Shown in pieces: positions 52,797 to 61,275 of a DNA stretch of 64,000 bases. The stretch comes from Thermogemmatispora carboxidivorans (GTDB taxonomy: Bacteria; Chloroflexota; Ktedonobacteria; Ktedonobacterales; Ktedonobacteraceae). How positions within the stretch are numbered: position 1 is the first letter of the stretch; each line of letters starts with the position of its first letter. The stretch is from NCBI RefSeq assembly GCF_000702505.1, contig NZ_JNIM01000001.1, positions 2,294,001 to 2,358,000 of the forward strand, read 5' to 3'. The translations under genes were made by a program, and so were the position numbers. Below the pieces are notes generated by a model. That model saw nothing but the letters and a program-made list of their open reading frames with translations, was not told where the DNA came from and did no database searches.

Positions 52797-55307
52797 ATGA
52801 GACGAAAGGATAGAGAGACAGCAGGCATGCTCGCGTTGGAAGGCAGGCAGCTCGGCAACTACGACGTCATCCGGCGCATCCGCGTCGGAGGTATGGGCGC
52901 CGTCTACGAAGGGCGCCAGCGCACCGCCTTTGGCAGGCGCGTTGCCATCAAAGTCATCCTCGGCAACTACGCCAGCGACCCCGACATGCGGCGGCGCTTC
53001 GCCCGCGAGGCGCGCACCATCGCCCGCCTGCAACACCCGCACATCCTGCCGCTCATCGAATTCGGCGAAGAGCAAGGGCTGCTCTACCTTGTCATGCCCT
53101 TCATCGACGGCGGCACCCTCACCAGCTACCTGCGCCGCATCTACCGGCCCCAGGTCACTGGACGAGAGCCTCTCCCCTTCAACCTGCACGAACTCATCGA
53201 CATGTACCTGCAGCTCCTCGACGCCGTCGAATACGCCCACGACGAGGGCCTCGTTCACCGCGACATCAAATCCTCCAACGTCCTGCTGGAGCTACCACGC
53301 AGCGGCGTCCCCCACGTCTACCTGGCCGACTTCGGCCTCGTCCGTCCCGCGCGCCAGGCCGAGCACCAGATTGGCCGTCCCATCCCCCTCGACCAGGTAC
53401 CCGGCACCCCCCAGTACATGGCCCCCGAACAAACGCGCGGCATCGTCACCCCCCTCACCGACATCTACGCCCTCGGCGTCCTCCTCTTCCAGATGCTCAC
53501 CGGCGAACTCCCCTACGACGACCCCGACGACATCAAAGTCATCCAAATGCAACTACGCGCCCCCATCCCGCGCCCCTCGCGGCGCAACCCCCAGATCCCG
53601 CCCGCCTTCGACCGCGTCGTCCGCAAAGCAATGGCCAAACGCGACGACGAACGCTTCCAGAACATCGCCGCCCTACGCGAGGCCGTCCTGCTGGCCCTGG
53701 AAGAAGAACAGCAAGAACAGCAGGAACTGCAACCAGACTGGCCCGAAGCACCAATCGAGCAACCACGAGAACCGCGAGAGGCCCACCCCTCGCGGGAGCT
53801 GCCTCCCCTGGACTACGTCTATAGCGGCCCCAACGAGCCGCAGATCGAAGAACTGCCGCCCGACGAAGACATCGCCGCCGCCACCACCTTGCCCGACGTC
53901 ACCGCCGAAGCCCTCTCGCGGCCCAGGCCCCAGCCTGACTACCGCTCGCGCCAGGAGCTGCGTACCATCGCCCTGCCCATGCCCGAGCCGCTCACCATCC
54001 CACGCCGGGGCCGTCCGCCCGCACAGGCCCACCCTGCCATCCAGCGCATCACCGAAGAGCCACAACCGCCACTGAGAGGACGAAGCAGCCGTCAGCAGAC
54101 CAGCGGCAGCAGCAGGCGCCCCCTCTCGCTCTTCGTCGCCATTGCCCTCATCGTCATCGCCATCCTCCTGCTCCTCCTCTTCGCGGCCCGCAGCCTCAAC
54201 ATCGGCCTGTTCCCGCCGGGCGTCCCCCTGCTTGGCGCCGATCCCACCGTCGTCGTCACCATCAAAGCCCGGAGCCAGACCCTCCAGGACACCTATCTGC
54301 TGACAGCCGCGCCGCAGGTCCAGACCGTCGACCTTGGCACGCGCACCATTCCCGCCCGCCGCCTCAGCGCCAGCCGCAGCCTCACCCAGACCCTCGCCAC
54401 CAGCGGCACACGCACCACCCAGGGCAGCAACGCCCAGGGCCGCCTCCTCTTCAGCAACCACGGCCTGCAACCGGTCACCGTTCCCGCAGGCAGCATCTTC
54501 ACCGGCACCTCCGGCATCAGCGTGCGCCTCCTCACCACGGTTGTCGTCCCACCGCGCCAGGGAGACCAGGACGGCACCGCCAGCGCCACCGCCCAGGCCA
54601 TCAACGCCGGTCCCCAGGGTAACATCCCCGCTGGCGACATCGCTCAGCCCTGCTGTGGGCGCCCGACCCAGCTCCAGGTCACCAACCCCGCTGCCTTCAG
54701 CGGCGGCAGCAACAGCCAGACCATCCACATCGTCGCCCAGGCCGACCTCGACCGCGCCCGTCAGACCCTCCTCCCCCAACTGGAGCACCAGCTTGAGGAA
54801 CAGCTACAGGCCGCCCTCAAAAGCGGCGAAGCCCTGGCCGGCACCCCAACCTACCAGGTCACCCTCACAGCCAACCCACCGCTCGGCAGCCAGGCCGATC
54901 AGGTGCGCATCCAGCTCCAGGTCACCGCCAGCGCCACCGCCTACAACCCAACGCAGGCCCGCCAACTGGCCAGCGCCCTCCTCAGCCGCCAGGCCCAGCG
55001 CGCCCTCGGCTCCGCCTACCAGCTGCGCCCCCGCAGCCTCAGCGCCTCTACCCCCACCGTCACCGCCCACGGCAACCGCGGCATCGTCTACCTCAGCGTC
55101 ACTGTCCACGGCCTCTGGAGCTACCAGATCAGCCCCCAGACCATCGCCCGCTGGCAGCAAGACCTGCGCGGCACCAGCAGCGACGTCGCCCAGACCTACC
55201 TGCGTTCTCAGCCGGGCGTCGCCTCCGTCGACATCCGCCTGCCCTTTGGCAGCCACAACCTGCCCCAGCAAGCCGACCAGATCCAGATCGTCATCAACGA
55301 CCAATAA
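52797..55307 (+). CDS. Kinase D: Ser/Thr protein kinase, single TM, divergent baseplate-J-like ectodomain
   Basis: The start is uncertain: ATG 52797 or ATG 52827 (MLALEGRQLGNYDV), neither with a good ribosome site. The kinase (about 20-300) has VGGMGAVYEGRQ, VAIKVI, HRDIKSSNVLLE, DFGLV and GTPQYMAPEQ. The first Gly of the Gly-rich loop is replaced (IRVGGMG, where LGxGGMG is usual). The transmembrane helix is at about 443-465. The ectodomain keeps GRLLFSNHG, GNIPAGDIAQPCC, AFSGGSNSQT and the C-terminal LPxxADQIQIVI, but lacks the second Cys pair of A, B and C. Most diverged member of the set. Confidence 0.87.
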   Translation: MRRKDRETAGMLALEGRQLGNYDVIRRIRVGGMGAVYEGRQRTAFGRRVAIKVILGNYASDPDMRRRFAREARTIARLQHPHILPLIEFGEEQGLLYLVMPFIDGGTLTSYLRRIYRPQVTGREPLPFNLHELIDMYLQLLDAVEYAHDEGLVHRDIKSSNVLLELPRSGVPHVYLADFGLVRPARQAEHQIGRPIPLDQVPGTPQYMAPEQTRGIVTPLTDIYALGVLLFQMLTGELPYDDPDDIKVIQMQLRAPIPRPSRRNPQIPPAFDRVVRKAMAKRDDERFQNIAALREAVLLALEEEQQEQQELQPDWPEAPIEQPREPREAHPSRELPPLDYVYSGPNEPQIEELPPDEDIAAATTLPDVTAEALSRPRPQPDYRSRQELRTIALPMPEPLTIPRRGRPPAQAHPAIQRITEEPQPPLRGRSSRQQTSGSSRRPLSLFVAIALIVIAILLLLLFAARSLNIGLFPPGVPLLGADPTVVVTIKARSQTLQDTYLLTAAPQVQTVDLGTRTIPARRLSASRSLTQTLATSGTRTTQGSNAQGRLLFSNHGLQPVTVPAGSIFTGTSGISVRLLTTVVVPPRQGDQDGTASATAQAINAGPQGNIPAGDIAQPCCGRPTQLQVTNPAAFSGGSNSQTIHIVAQADLDRARQTLLPQLEHQLEEQLQAALKSGEALAGTPTYQVTLTANPPLGSQADQVRIQLQVTASATAYNPTQARQLASALLSRQAQRALGSAYQLRPRSLSASTPTVTAHGNRGIVYLSVTVHGLWSYQISPQTIARWQQDLRGTSSDVAQTYLRSQPGVASVDIRLPFGSHNLPQQADQIQIVINDQ

Positions 55308-55344
55308 AAAAAGAAAAAGCGGGCAAAATTGGTCCAGCCCACCC

Positions 55345-55374
55345 TTGACAGCCAGCCGGCCCCACAGGTATCAT
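55345..55374 (+). promoter_or_regulatory. Promoter of the R2lox gene
   Basis: TTGACA (55345-55350), 18 bp, TATCAT (55369-55374). Confidence 0.75.
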
Positions 55375-55385
55375 TGAACATGATG

Positions 55386-55406
55386 ACTGACTGGTATTCA
55401 GTCAGT
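55386..55406. promoter_or_regulatory. TetR-type operator at the R2lox promoter
   Basis: ACTGACTG (55386-55393), 5-nt spacer, CAGTCAGT (55399-55406): perfect arms at about +5 to +25, typical of TetR-family repressors. No TetR gene is in the window. Confidence 0.75.
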
Positions 55407-55480
55407 TACACAACACAACCAGGCAGAGAGGGACCCCGCTCACCGAGAGCAGAGGGCACCCGGACAGAAAGCAGGCAAGC

Positions 55481-56398
55481 ATGACCCAGACTCAGAGCAC
55501 ACACGCTGCCTTCGTCACCACCAGCGAGCGCGGGCTGCGCCATGACATCCTCCCGATGCGACTCTACCACAAAGCCAAGAAACTGGGCATCTGGGACCCG
55601 CGCGCCATCGACTTCTCCCAGGACATCCAGGACTGGCAGCGCCTCAACGAGGACGAACGCGAAACCCTGCTCTACCTCAGCTCCCTCTTCCAGGCCGGAG
55701 AAGAGAGCGTCACCCTTGACCTGCTTCCCCTCATCCTCACCATCGCCCGCGAGGGCCGGCTCGAAGAAGAGATGTACCTCACCACCTTCCTCTGGGAGGA
55801 GGCCAAACACACCGAATTCTTCCGCCGCTTCCTCGACGAAGTAGCCCACGAGCACAGCGACCTCCACCGCTACCACACCCCCAGCTACCGCAAAATCTTC
55901 TACGAAGAGCTACCGCAGCGCATGAACGCCCTCCTCAGCGACCCCTCGCCCGAAGCCCAGGCCCGCGCCAGCGTCGTCTACAACATGATCGTCGAAGGCG
56001 TCCTGGCCGAGACTGGCTATCACGCCTACTTCAACATGCTCGAACGCCTCAACATCCTGCCTGGCCTGCGTCAAGGCGTCGGCTACCTCAAGCGCGACGA
56101 ATCGCGCCACCTGGCCTACGGGGTCTTCCTCCTCTCGCGTCTGGTCGCCCAGGAGCCACGCCTCTGGGACGTCATCCAAGCCTACATGAGCGAGCTGCTC
56201 ACCTACGCCCTCGGCGTCATCAACGAACTCTTCGAAGCCCGGGCCAGCCAAGAGAACCCGCCCTTCGAACTGCAGCTTGACGACTACCTCTCCTACGCCA
56301 CCAGCCAGTTTCAGAAGCGCCTCGACCGCATCGGACGCGCACGCCAGCAAAGCCTCGAAGACATCTATCAGTCTAGCGAAACAGACGAACCGGCATAG
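55481..56398 (+). CDS. R2-like ligand-binding oxidase (R2lox)
   Basis: A ferritin-like di-metal protein related to ribonucleotide reductase R2. Metal ligands can be placed: Glu74, Glu107, His110, Glu172, Glu207, His210. Their spacing equals that of Mycobacterium R2lox, and Val77 and Tyr167 sit where that protein forms its Val-Tyr ether crosslink. R2lox holds a Mn/Fe centre and a bound fatty acid; its physiological reaction is not settled. There is no R1 subunit nearby, which agrees with R2lox rather than an RNR subunit. 305 aa. A TetR-type operator suggests induction by a hydrophobic ligand. Confidence 0.9.
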   Translation: MTQTQSTHAAFVTTSERGLRHDILPMRLYHKAKKLGIWDPRAIDFSQDIQDWQRLNEDERETLLYLSSLFQAGEESVTLDLLPLILTIAREGRLEEEMYLTTFLWEEAKHTEFFRRFLDEVAHEHSDLHRYHTPSYRKIFYEELPQRMNALLSDPSPEAQARASVVYNMIVEGVLAETGYHAYFNMLERLNILPGLRQGVGYLKRDESRHLAYGVFLLSRLVAQEPRLWDVIQAYMSELLTYALGVINELFEARASQENPPFELQLDDYLSYATSQFQKRLDRIGRARQQSLEDIYQSSETDEPA

Positions 56399-56450
56399 CC
56401 TTCTGTGTATTGCAGCGTCTCCTTCTATAACGATGTATGGTCACCGCTCA

Positions 56451-56488
56451 CCGAGGCCCCCTGAGTCAGCAAACTCAGAGGGCCTCGG
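56451..56488 (+). terminator. Terminator after R2lox
   Basis: CCGAGGCCC-c-CTGAGT, loop CAGCAA, ACTCAG-a-GGGCCTCGG: 15 paired bases with one mismatch. Confidence 0.75.
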
Positions 56489-56519
56489 CCCTCCTGCCCA
56501 CCCAGACACCCCGGGGATG

Positions 56520-56528
56520 TGCTATAGT
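56520..56528 (+). promoter_or_regulatory. Extended -10 promoter of the DCC protein gene
   Basis: TGC-TATAGT, about 105 nt before the start codon. Confidence 0.5.
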
Positions 56529-56632
56529 ACAATCAGCAAGAGACACCACCCAAAAAAGAAAGGAGGGCCAGACGACCTGGCCCCGGCCTGCCACACCGCC
56601 TCAGGAGCGAGAGAGCCGAGACCAGCCTGACC

Positions 56633-57067
56633 ATGTCTGACCACAACTATCGCCATCCCGTCAAAACCATCGTCATCTTCGATGGCAGCTGCGACTTCTG
56701 TACCGCCATCGCCGAACTGCTGCGCCGCCTGGACCGCCGGAGACGGCTCACCTGCCTTCCCTTCCAGATCGCCGGCCTGCCCGAGCGCTACGGCCTCAGC
56801 GTCCGCCAGTGCGAAGAGAGCGTCTGGACCATCCTCCCCGACGGACGACGCTACCGCGGCGCCCAGGCCCTCGCCTCCATCCTGGACCTGCTGACCGGCT
56901 TCCCCCTCTGGCAGCACCTCTACCACCTGCCCGGCCTGGGGCCGCTCTCCGAGCACCTCTATCGCTGGGTCGCGGCCCACCGCCAGTACCTGCCAGGCGT
57001 CAGACCCTACTGCCAGCGTCCCAGAACCCCCTGCGGCGCCGCCCACCCCGAGCCAGCGCAGCGCTAA
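56633..57067 (+). CDS. DCC-family thiol-disulfide oxidoreductase (DUF393)
   Basis: 144 aa. VIFDGSCDFCTAIAELLRRLDRR holds the family's D-x-x-C-x-x-C motif at the start of a thioredoxin-like fold. RGAQALASILDLLTGFPLW and LSEHLYRWVAAHRQYLPG complete the usual pattern, and the tail adds two Cys. Role in redox chemistry is inferred from the family. The ribosome site is weak, so the start is moderately certain. Convergent with the RAYT-like gene. Confidence 0.87.
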   Translation: MSDHNYRHPVKTIVIFDGSCDFCTAIAELLRRLDRRRRLTCLPFQIAGLPERYGLSVRQCEESVWTILPDGRRYRGAQALASILDLLTGFPLWQHLYHLPGLGPLSEHLYRWVAAHRQYLPGVRPYCQRPRTPCGAAHPEPAQR

Positions 57068-57084
57068 GCCCCTCCACCTCTGCT

Positions 57085-57591
57085 TCAGGACTCCTCTGGC
57101 TCCACCAACAGGGTCCCGCTGCGCAGCGCCCGGCGCACCTCCTCTATCTCGCGCTCATCCTGGAGCGCACGCTCACTATAGGAGCGCTGCCAGATCCGTA
57201 AAGGCGGCGTCGGACCGGGCGCGCGCACCTGCTCCAGATGCGCCAACCAGGCCACCGCCACCAGCGACTTAAAAGCCTCCACCACTCGCCCCAGGGTGAT
57301 CGTCCGGTTCGTATTCCCCTCCAGGGAAAGAATACACTGCACCTGCTGCGGCCCGATCACCAACGTATCCAGCATCAGCCCAGGAAAAGGACGAGGCAAC
57401 GCCTGCCAGGTCTCCTCTAAAATCCGACGCAGCGCCGGGTCCTCAAAGCTCGGCGCATACGGCTCCGCCCGTAACGTCACCAGATAGGTCCCTGTCCAGC
57501 CATAGTTATGCGTCGGCAACCGCAGCGGGCGCCCAACGAGGCTTTTCTCATAGCGGGGAGTTGCAGGAACAAGTGTCTTCTTCATCTGCAT
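57085..57591 (-). CDS. RAYT/IS200-like protein lacking the HUH motif
   Basis: The layout of REP-associated tyrosine transposases is clear: RLPTHNYGWTGTYLVTLR, ILEETWQALPRPFPGLMLD, TLGRVVEAFKSLVAVAWL and IWQRSYSERALQDEREIEEV. Where active members have PNHVHG with two metal-binding His, this protein has PQQVQC, so both His are Gln. It probably cannot nick DNA. The C-terminal NPxxW end is also lost. I start at the ATG at 57591 (MQMKK); GTG/ATG codons further upstream to 57723 are possible. No REP-like palindromes were seen flanking it. Likely a domesticated DNA- or RNA-binding protein. Confidence 0.78.
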   Translation of the reverse strand: MQMKKTLVPATPRYEKSLVGRPLRLPTHNYGWTGTYLVTLRAEPYAPSFEDPALRRILEETWQALPRPFPGLMLDTLVIGPQQVQCILSLEGNTNRTITLGRVVEAFKSLVAVAWLAHLEQVRAPGPTPPLRIWQRSYSERALQDEREIEEVRRALRSGTLLVEPEES

Positions 57592-57782
57592 ACGCCACAT
57601 ACCTCTTTCCACATAACCTCCACGATCACCGAACCCTCTCACCACAATCCCATCGCAAAGATGTAAATCCCTCAAAAGGAGAGAAAAATCGAATTGCGCG
57701 GCAGCTCCTTTACAGGATAGCACAGCAGCACAGCTGCGGCAAGTCTTCCGGTCCCACCGCCAGGGAACGACGAGGGAGCCGA

Positions 57783-58937
57783 CTACGGCTGACCAAGAAG
57801 ACGCTGCACACAGAAAGGACGACGGGGAGCCAACTGCAGCAGGCGCTCGCGCGTCACCTCGATCGCCAGCGGGCTGCTATCGCAGGCAATCCAGCGCCGA
57901 CCCAGGCGCTCGGCCACCGCCGGCGTCACGCCGCTCCCACAGAAGCAGTCGAGCACCAGATCATCCCCCTCACTGGAAGCCAGCAGAATACGCTCCAGCA
58001 GAGCCGCCGGCTTCTGCGTCGCGTAGCCGTTACGCTCGGGATCACGCTGATGGAGGTGGCTGATATCGCACCAGACGTCGGCGGGCGTCATTGGCTCATC
58101 CTCGTAATAGCGATAGAGACGACCCCCGGAACGGATCGTCCAACACACTCGCCCATCGGCCTCCACCTGGCGCCGCATATGATTACGCCGCTCACGCCCC
58201 CGCGGCGGGCCGACCCGCTCACCATGAAAACGATACTGACGCGAGCGCGTGTAGAGCAGCAACGTATCATGTTTACGCGCAAACCCCCGGGAACGCCGGG
58301 GCCGCCCACCGGAATGATAATGCCAGATAATCTCATTCTGGAAACCGCCACCCGCCGAGGCCGCCTCGCGGAAAACCTCATCCAGCATCAGTCGGGCAAA
58401 GTGGACTGCGCGCCAGTCCAGATGCACATAGAGGCTCCCATGAGGAGCCAACAGACGATAGAGCAGCAAGAAGGTCTCATAGAGCCATTGCAAATACCCA
58501 TCAAGATTGCCCTGCCAGCGATCGTCATAGGCCAGGCCCCGGCCCCCGCGATAGGTCCGCTCGCTCATAAACGGAGGATCGATATAGATCAGATCAACGG
58601 CTCCAGCAAATTCCGCCAACAAGGCCGGCAGCACCAGACGCTTATCACCCTGGATCAAGCGATTCTCCCACTCAGCCGCCGTCTCAGCCTCACACCCAGG
58701 ACCGGAACCAGTCAGCGCCGGAAAACGCTCGCAGGTCTGCAGGCGCGGAGCCGGCGGCAGCCCCGCTGCATAGGGATTATGCTTCTGCTGCCAGATCAGT
58801 TCTGCCACCACTCCCGAACTGACGCCTCCCTCCGGGAAATCTCTTCCAGCCCTCCCCCACCAGGCCAGCCGGACAGAGCTGCCCCCTGGCCTGATCAGTG
58901 GCGGCTGCCTGCCCACCCGCTCCCAGTGAGTGAGCAC
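57783..58937 (-). CDS. Orphan site-specific DNA methyltransferase (beta class, N4/N6)
   Basis: The catalytic motif IV DLIYIDPPF comes before the AdoMet-binding motif I LVLDCFCGSGVTPAVAERLGRRWIACD, the order of beta-class amino-methyltransferases. NGYATQKPAALLERIL is motif X. The target-recognition region lies between about 205 and 310. No restriction enzyme is adjacent. The start is uncertain: GTG at 58937 fits a leaderless transcript (see the promoter at 58946-58954); a GTG at the GVVAELIW segment about 43 codons later is an alternative. Modifies a sequence that cannot be read from here. Confidence 0.87.
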   Translation of the reverse strand: MLTHWERVGRQPPLIRPGGSSVRLAWWGRAGRDFPEGGVSSGVVAELIWQQKHNPYAAGLPPAPRLQTCERFPALTGSGPGCEAETAAEWENRLIQGDKRLVLPALLAEFAGAVDLIYIDPPFMSERTYRGGRGLAYDDRWQGNLDGYLQWLYETFLLLYRLLAPHGSLYVHLDWRAVHFARLMLDEVFREAASAGGGFQNEIIWHYHSGGRPRRSRGFARKHDTLLLYTRSRQYRFHGERVGPPRGRERRNHMRRQVEADGRVCWTIRSGGRLYRYYEDEPMTPADVWCDISHLHQRDPERNGYATQKPAALLERILLASSEGDDLVLDCFCGSGVTPAVAERLGRRWIACDSSPLAIEVTRERLLQLAPRRPFCVQRLLGQP

Positions 58938-59325
58938 AATCTATTACTATAGCACAGCAGCACGCCCCCGCAAATACAAGCCCTCATCGGCAGGCCAGGC
59001 CCAGGCCCCAGCAGCGGTCGCGCCGCCCACACGCTCTACAGCCCTATCTCCATATGGACATATGGAAAGAGAGAAGGTACAATGAAAACCAGTGGGAGCG
59101 TGAGGAATGGCGAAATCCGCAGCAATGGACCAGAAGGAGGTGAGACCCTTCAAGCGCCACCACTTCATAGAAGCAGCATCACATCAGGCAATGCATTCAT
59201 TGCCACGGCGCCCACTGGCGGGCGAACCCAGGCTACTCGCTGGCGGCCAGCGCTCCGAGTAGCCTGCAGTGCAGTGCGCCGAGCAGACGCACATTCACCA
59301 TCACTGCAATGGAGGCAAAGCGCTC
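58938..59325 (+). other. Divergent intergenic region and structured leader of the MFS gene
   Basis: No gene. After TACAAT (59078-59083, probable -10, preceded by a CATATGGA direct repeat at 59051-59066) comes a leader of about 235 nt. It holds two perfect stems: GGCAATG-CATT-CATTGCC (59187-59204) and CAGGCTACTCG/CGAGTAGCCTG (59229-59239/59256-59266). The MFS ribosome site GGAGG follows. Confidence 0.6.
58946..58954 (-). promoter_or_regulatory. Extended -10 promoter of the methyltransferase gene
   Basis: On the minus strand TGC-TATAGT ends 8 nt before the GTG at 58937, so the transcript would start at about the start codon itself. Confidence 0.5.
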
Positions 59326-60690
59326 ATGGATGCAGCAGAACGTCGCATTACCGTAGCCTCACGCATCGATCGCCTGCCCCTCTCCTCACTGCACCGCAGG
59401 CTCTGCCTCGTGCTAGGCATCGGTACCTTCTTTGACCTCTACGACATCTTCCTGGGCGGCCTACTTGGGACCGTCCTCACCCCCCTCTTCCACCTCTCCA
59501 CTTTCGAGACCGCCCTCATCATTGGCTCCGGCTTCCTCGGCATGTTCATCGGTGCCATCGCCCTCGGCGTCATCTCCGACTACATCGGGCGGCGCAGCAT
59601 GTACATGATTGACCTGCTCATCTACTCCCTCTTCTCCCTCATCGCCGCCTTTGCCCCAAACTTCATCTGGATCGTTATCTTTCGCTTCCTGGCCGGTATT
59701 GGCCTCGGAGCCGAGCCACCCCTGATCGACATCTACATGGGCGAAATGATCCCACGCCACGCCCGCGGACGCTACACCGCCTGGTCCTACACCCTGGGCT
59801 TCTTCGGCGTCCCTGTGGCCGGCTTCGTCGGACGCCTCGTTGTCAAAGGCAGCTTCCTGGGCCTGGACGGCTGGCGCTGGCTCCTCATCGTCGGCTCACT
59901 GGGAGCCCTGATCGTCTGGTTCCTGCGCCGCCACCTGCCTGAGTCGCCGCGCTGGCACGAAATCCGCCAGGACGAAGCCGCCGCCAACGCAGCCCTCACC
60001 AGCATCGAAGAGCAGGTCATGCACGAGCATGGTCTCAAAGAGCTGCCCGAGCCGCAGCCGGTCATCGTCGAGCCACAGACGCGGGCCACCATCGCCGAAA
60101 TCTTCAGCGGCGTCTACGCCAAACGCACCATCATGCTCTGGATCTTCCAGATCCTCCAGACCGTTGGCTATTACGGCTTCGCCACCCTGGCCCCCGCCGT
60201 CCTCACGGCCAAGGGCTTCAGCATCGTCACTTCGCTGGGCTACACTGCCCTCAGCTTCCTGGGCTATCCCCTCGGCTCCTTCATCTCCATCTTCCTCGTC
60301 GAGCGCATCGAGCGCAAATGGCTCATCGTCACCTCAGCTCTGCTCATTGCCCTCTTCGGCCTCAGCTTCGGCTTCGCCACCTCCGCCATCGTCCTGATCA
60401 TCTCGGGCTTCCTCCTCACCACCGTCAGTAACCTCTTCTCCAACGCCTTTCACATCTACCAGGCCGAGATCTTCCCCACGCGCATGCGCGGCACCGCGGT
60501 CGGCATCGCCTACAGCCTGAGTCGCCTGGTCAGCGCCATCCTGCCCTTCGCCGCCCTCCCCGTGCTCCAATCGCTGGGGCCAGTTGCTGTCTTCGCCGGC
60601 GAGGCCGTCCTGCTCGTCTTTCTCTGTTTGGACGTTGCCCTCCTTGGTCCCCCCAGCACCGGGCGCACCCTGGAGATCATCGCTCGTTAG
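59326..60690 (+). CDS. MFS transporter (sugar/metabolite:H+ symporter type)
   Basis: Twelve hydrophobic segments can be traced. Between helices 2 and 3 is the MFS signature GVISDYIGRRSMYM, then GIGLGAEPPLIDIYMGEMIPRHARGRYTAW-type helix 4-5 motifs, and a second-half repeat ERIERKW. The central loop (about 215-255) is cytosolic and charged. The ATG at 59326 has GGAGG 10 nt upstream. Substrate cannot be named; the pattern suits the sugar/aromatic acid transporter group. The long structured leader suggests control at the RNA level. Confidence 0.87.
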   Translation: MDAAERRITVASRIDRLPLSSLHRRLCLVLGIGTFFDLYDIFLGGLLGTVLTPLFHLSTFETALIIGSGFLGMFIGAIALGVISDYIGRRSMYMIDLLIYSLFSLIAAFAPNFIWIVIFRFLAGIGLGAEPPLIDIYMGEMIPRHARGRYTAWSYTLGFFGVPVAGFVGRLVVKGSFLGLDGWRWLLIVGSLGALIVWFLRRHLPESPRWHEIRQDEAAANAALTSIEEQVMHEHGLKELPEPQPVIVEPQTRATIAEIFSGVYAKRTIMLWIFQILQTVGYYGFATLAPAVLTAKGFSIVTSLGYTALSFLGYPLGSFISIFLVERIERKWLIVTSALLIALFGLSFGFATSAIVLIISGFLLTTVSNLFSNAFHIYQAEIFPTRMRGTAVGIAYSLSRLVSAILPFAALPVLQSLGPVAVFAGEAVLLVFLCLDVALLGPPSTGRTLEIIAR

Positions 60691-60752
60691 CCTGACCCGC
60701 CCTGCCTGCCCATCACTGGGCCTTGCCACTCGGACTGGCCAGGGGGCAAAAT

Positions 60753-60804
60753 AGAAGGCTGAGAGAAAGGGAACGGTCATCGTCCCTCCCTCTCTCAGCC
60801 TTCT
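60753..60804 (+). terminator. Terminator after the MFS gene
   Basis: AGAAGGCTGAGAGA (60753-60766) pairs perfectly with TCTCTCAGCCTTCT (60791-60804), 14 bp. Confidence 0.75.
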
Positions 60805-60830
60805 CTGCTGGCCAGACGCTTTTCTCTAGA

Positions 60831-61175
60831 ATGAGGAGTGAATCCACTACCGACTATGGATCTCAGGAACCTCCCAATCTCAGCCTTCATCTCGCCCATC
60901 CCCCCGAGACCAATCTCCTCTGTTTCCGCCTCGAGCCTGCCTGGCTGCCCCCCGCTGCTCACGATGCCCTGAACGCTCGGGTTCAGGCTGCACTGCTGGC
61001 GCAGGAGCGCATCTTTCTCTCCCTGCCCCTCTACCAGGGCAAGCGCTGGCTGCGGGCTGTCCTCCTCAACCCCTATACCGATGAGCACATCATCGAACGG
61101 CTCACCACCGGACTGGCCCGCCTCCTGCGGCAGGAGCACCAGCAACAGGACAGCAGCCAGGCGCCAGGCCGCTGA
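60831..61175 (+). pseudogene. C-terminal remnant of a PLP-dependent decarboxylase
   Basis: TNLLCFRLEP, ALNARVQAALLAQERIFLSLPLYQGKRWLRAVLLNPYT-type residues and DEHIIERLTTGLARLL match the last about 100 residues of group II pyridoxal-dependent decarboxylases. The lysine-containing catalytic domain is absent, and no earlier part is found upstream. The ATG at 60831 has no ribosome site. Either a deletion remnant or a tiny stand-alone domain. It lies between a terminator and the ABC operon. Confidence 0.6.
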
Positions 61176-61275
61176 GGGCATTGACGCCCCTGGGAGGCTA
61201 CCCGCTATACTGAGACCAGCAACCACTACAACGGGAGAGGAGAGTCGTTGCTCCACCCAAGGAGCCAGCCAGGCT

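Noticed and set aside
39478..55307. Prophage or contractile tail locus suggested by the baseplate-J-like domains
   Set aside because: No capsid, terminase, portal, sheath or tail-tube genes. The domains are attached to transmembrane helices and kinases.
57085..57591. Active IS200/IS605 insertion sequence
   Set aside because: HUH residues are missing, no TnpB gene is adjacent, and no terminal hairpins were seen.
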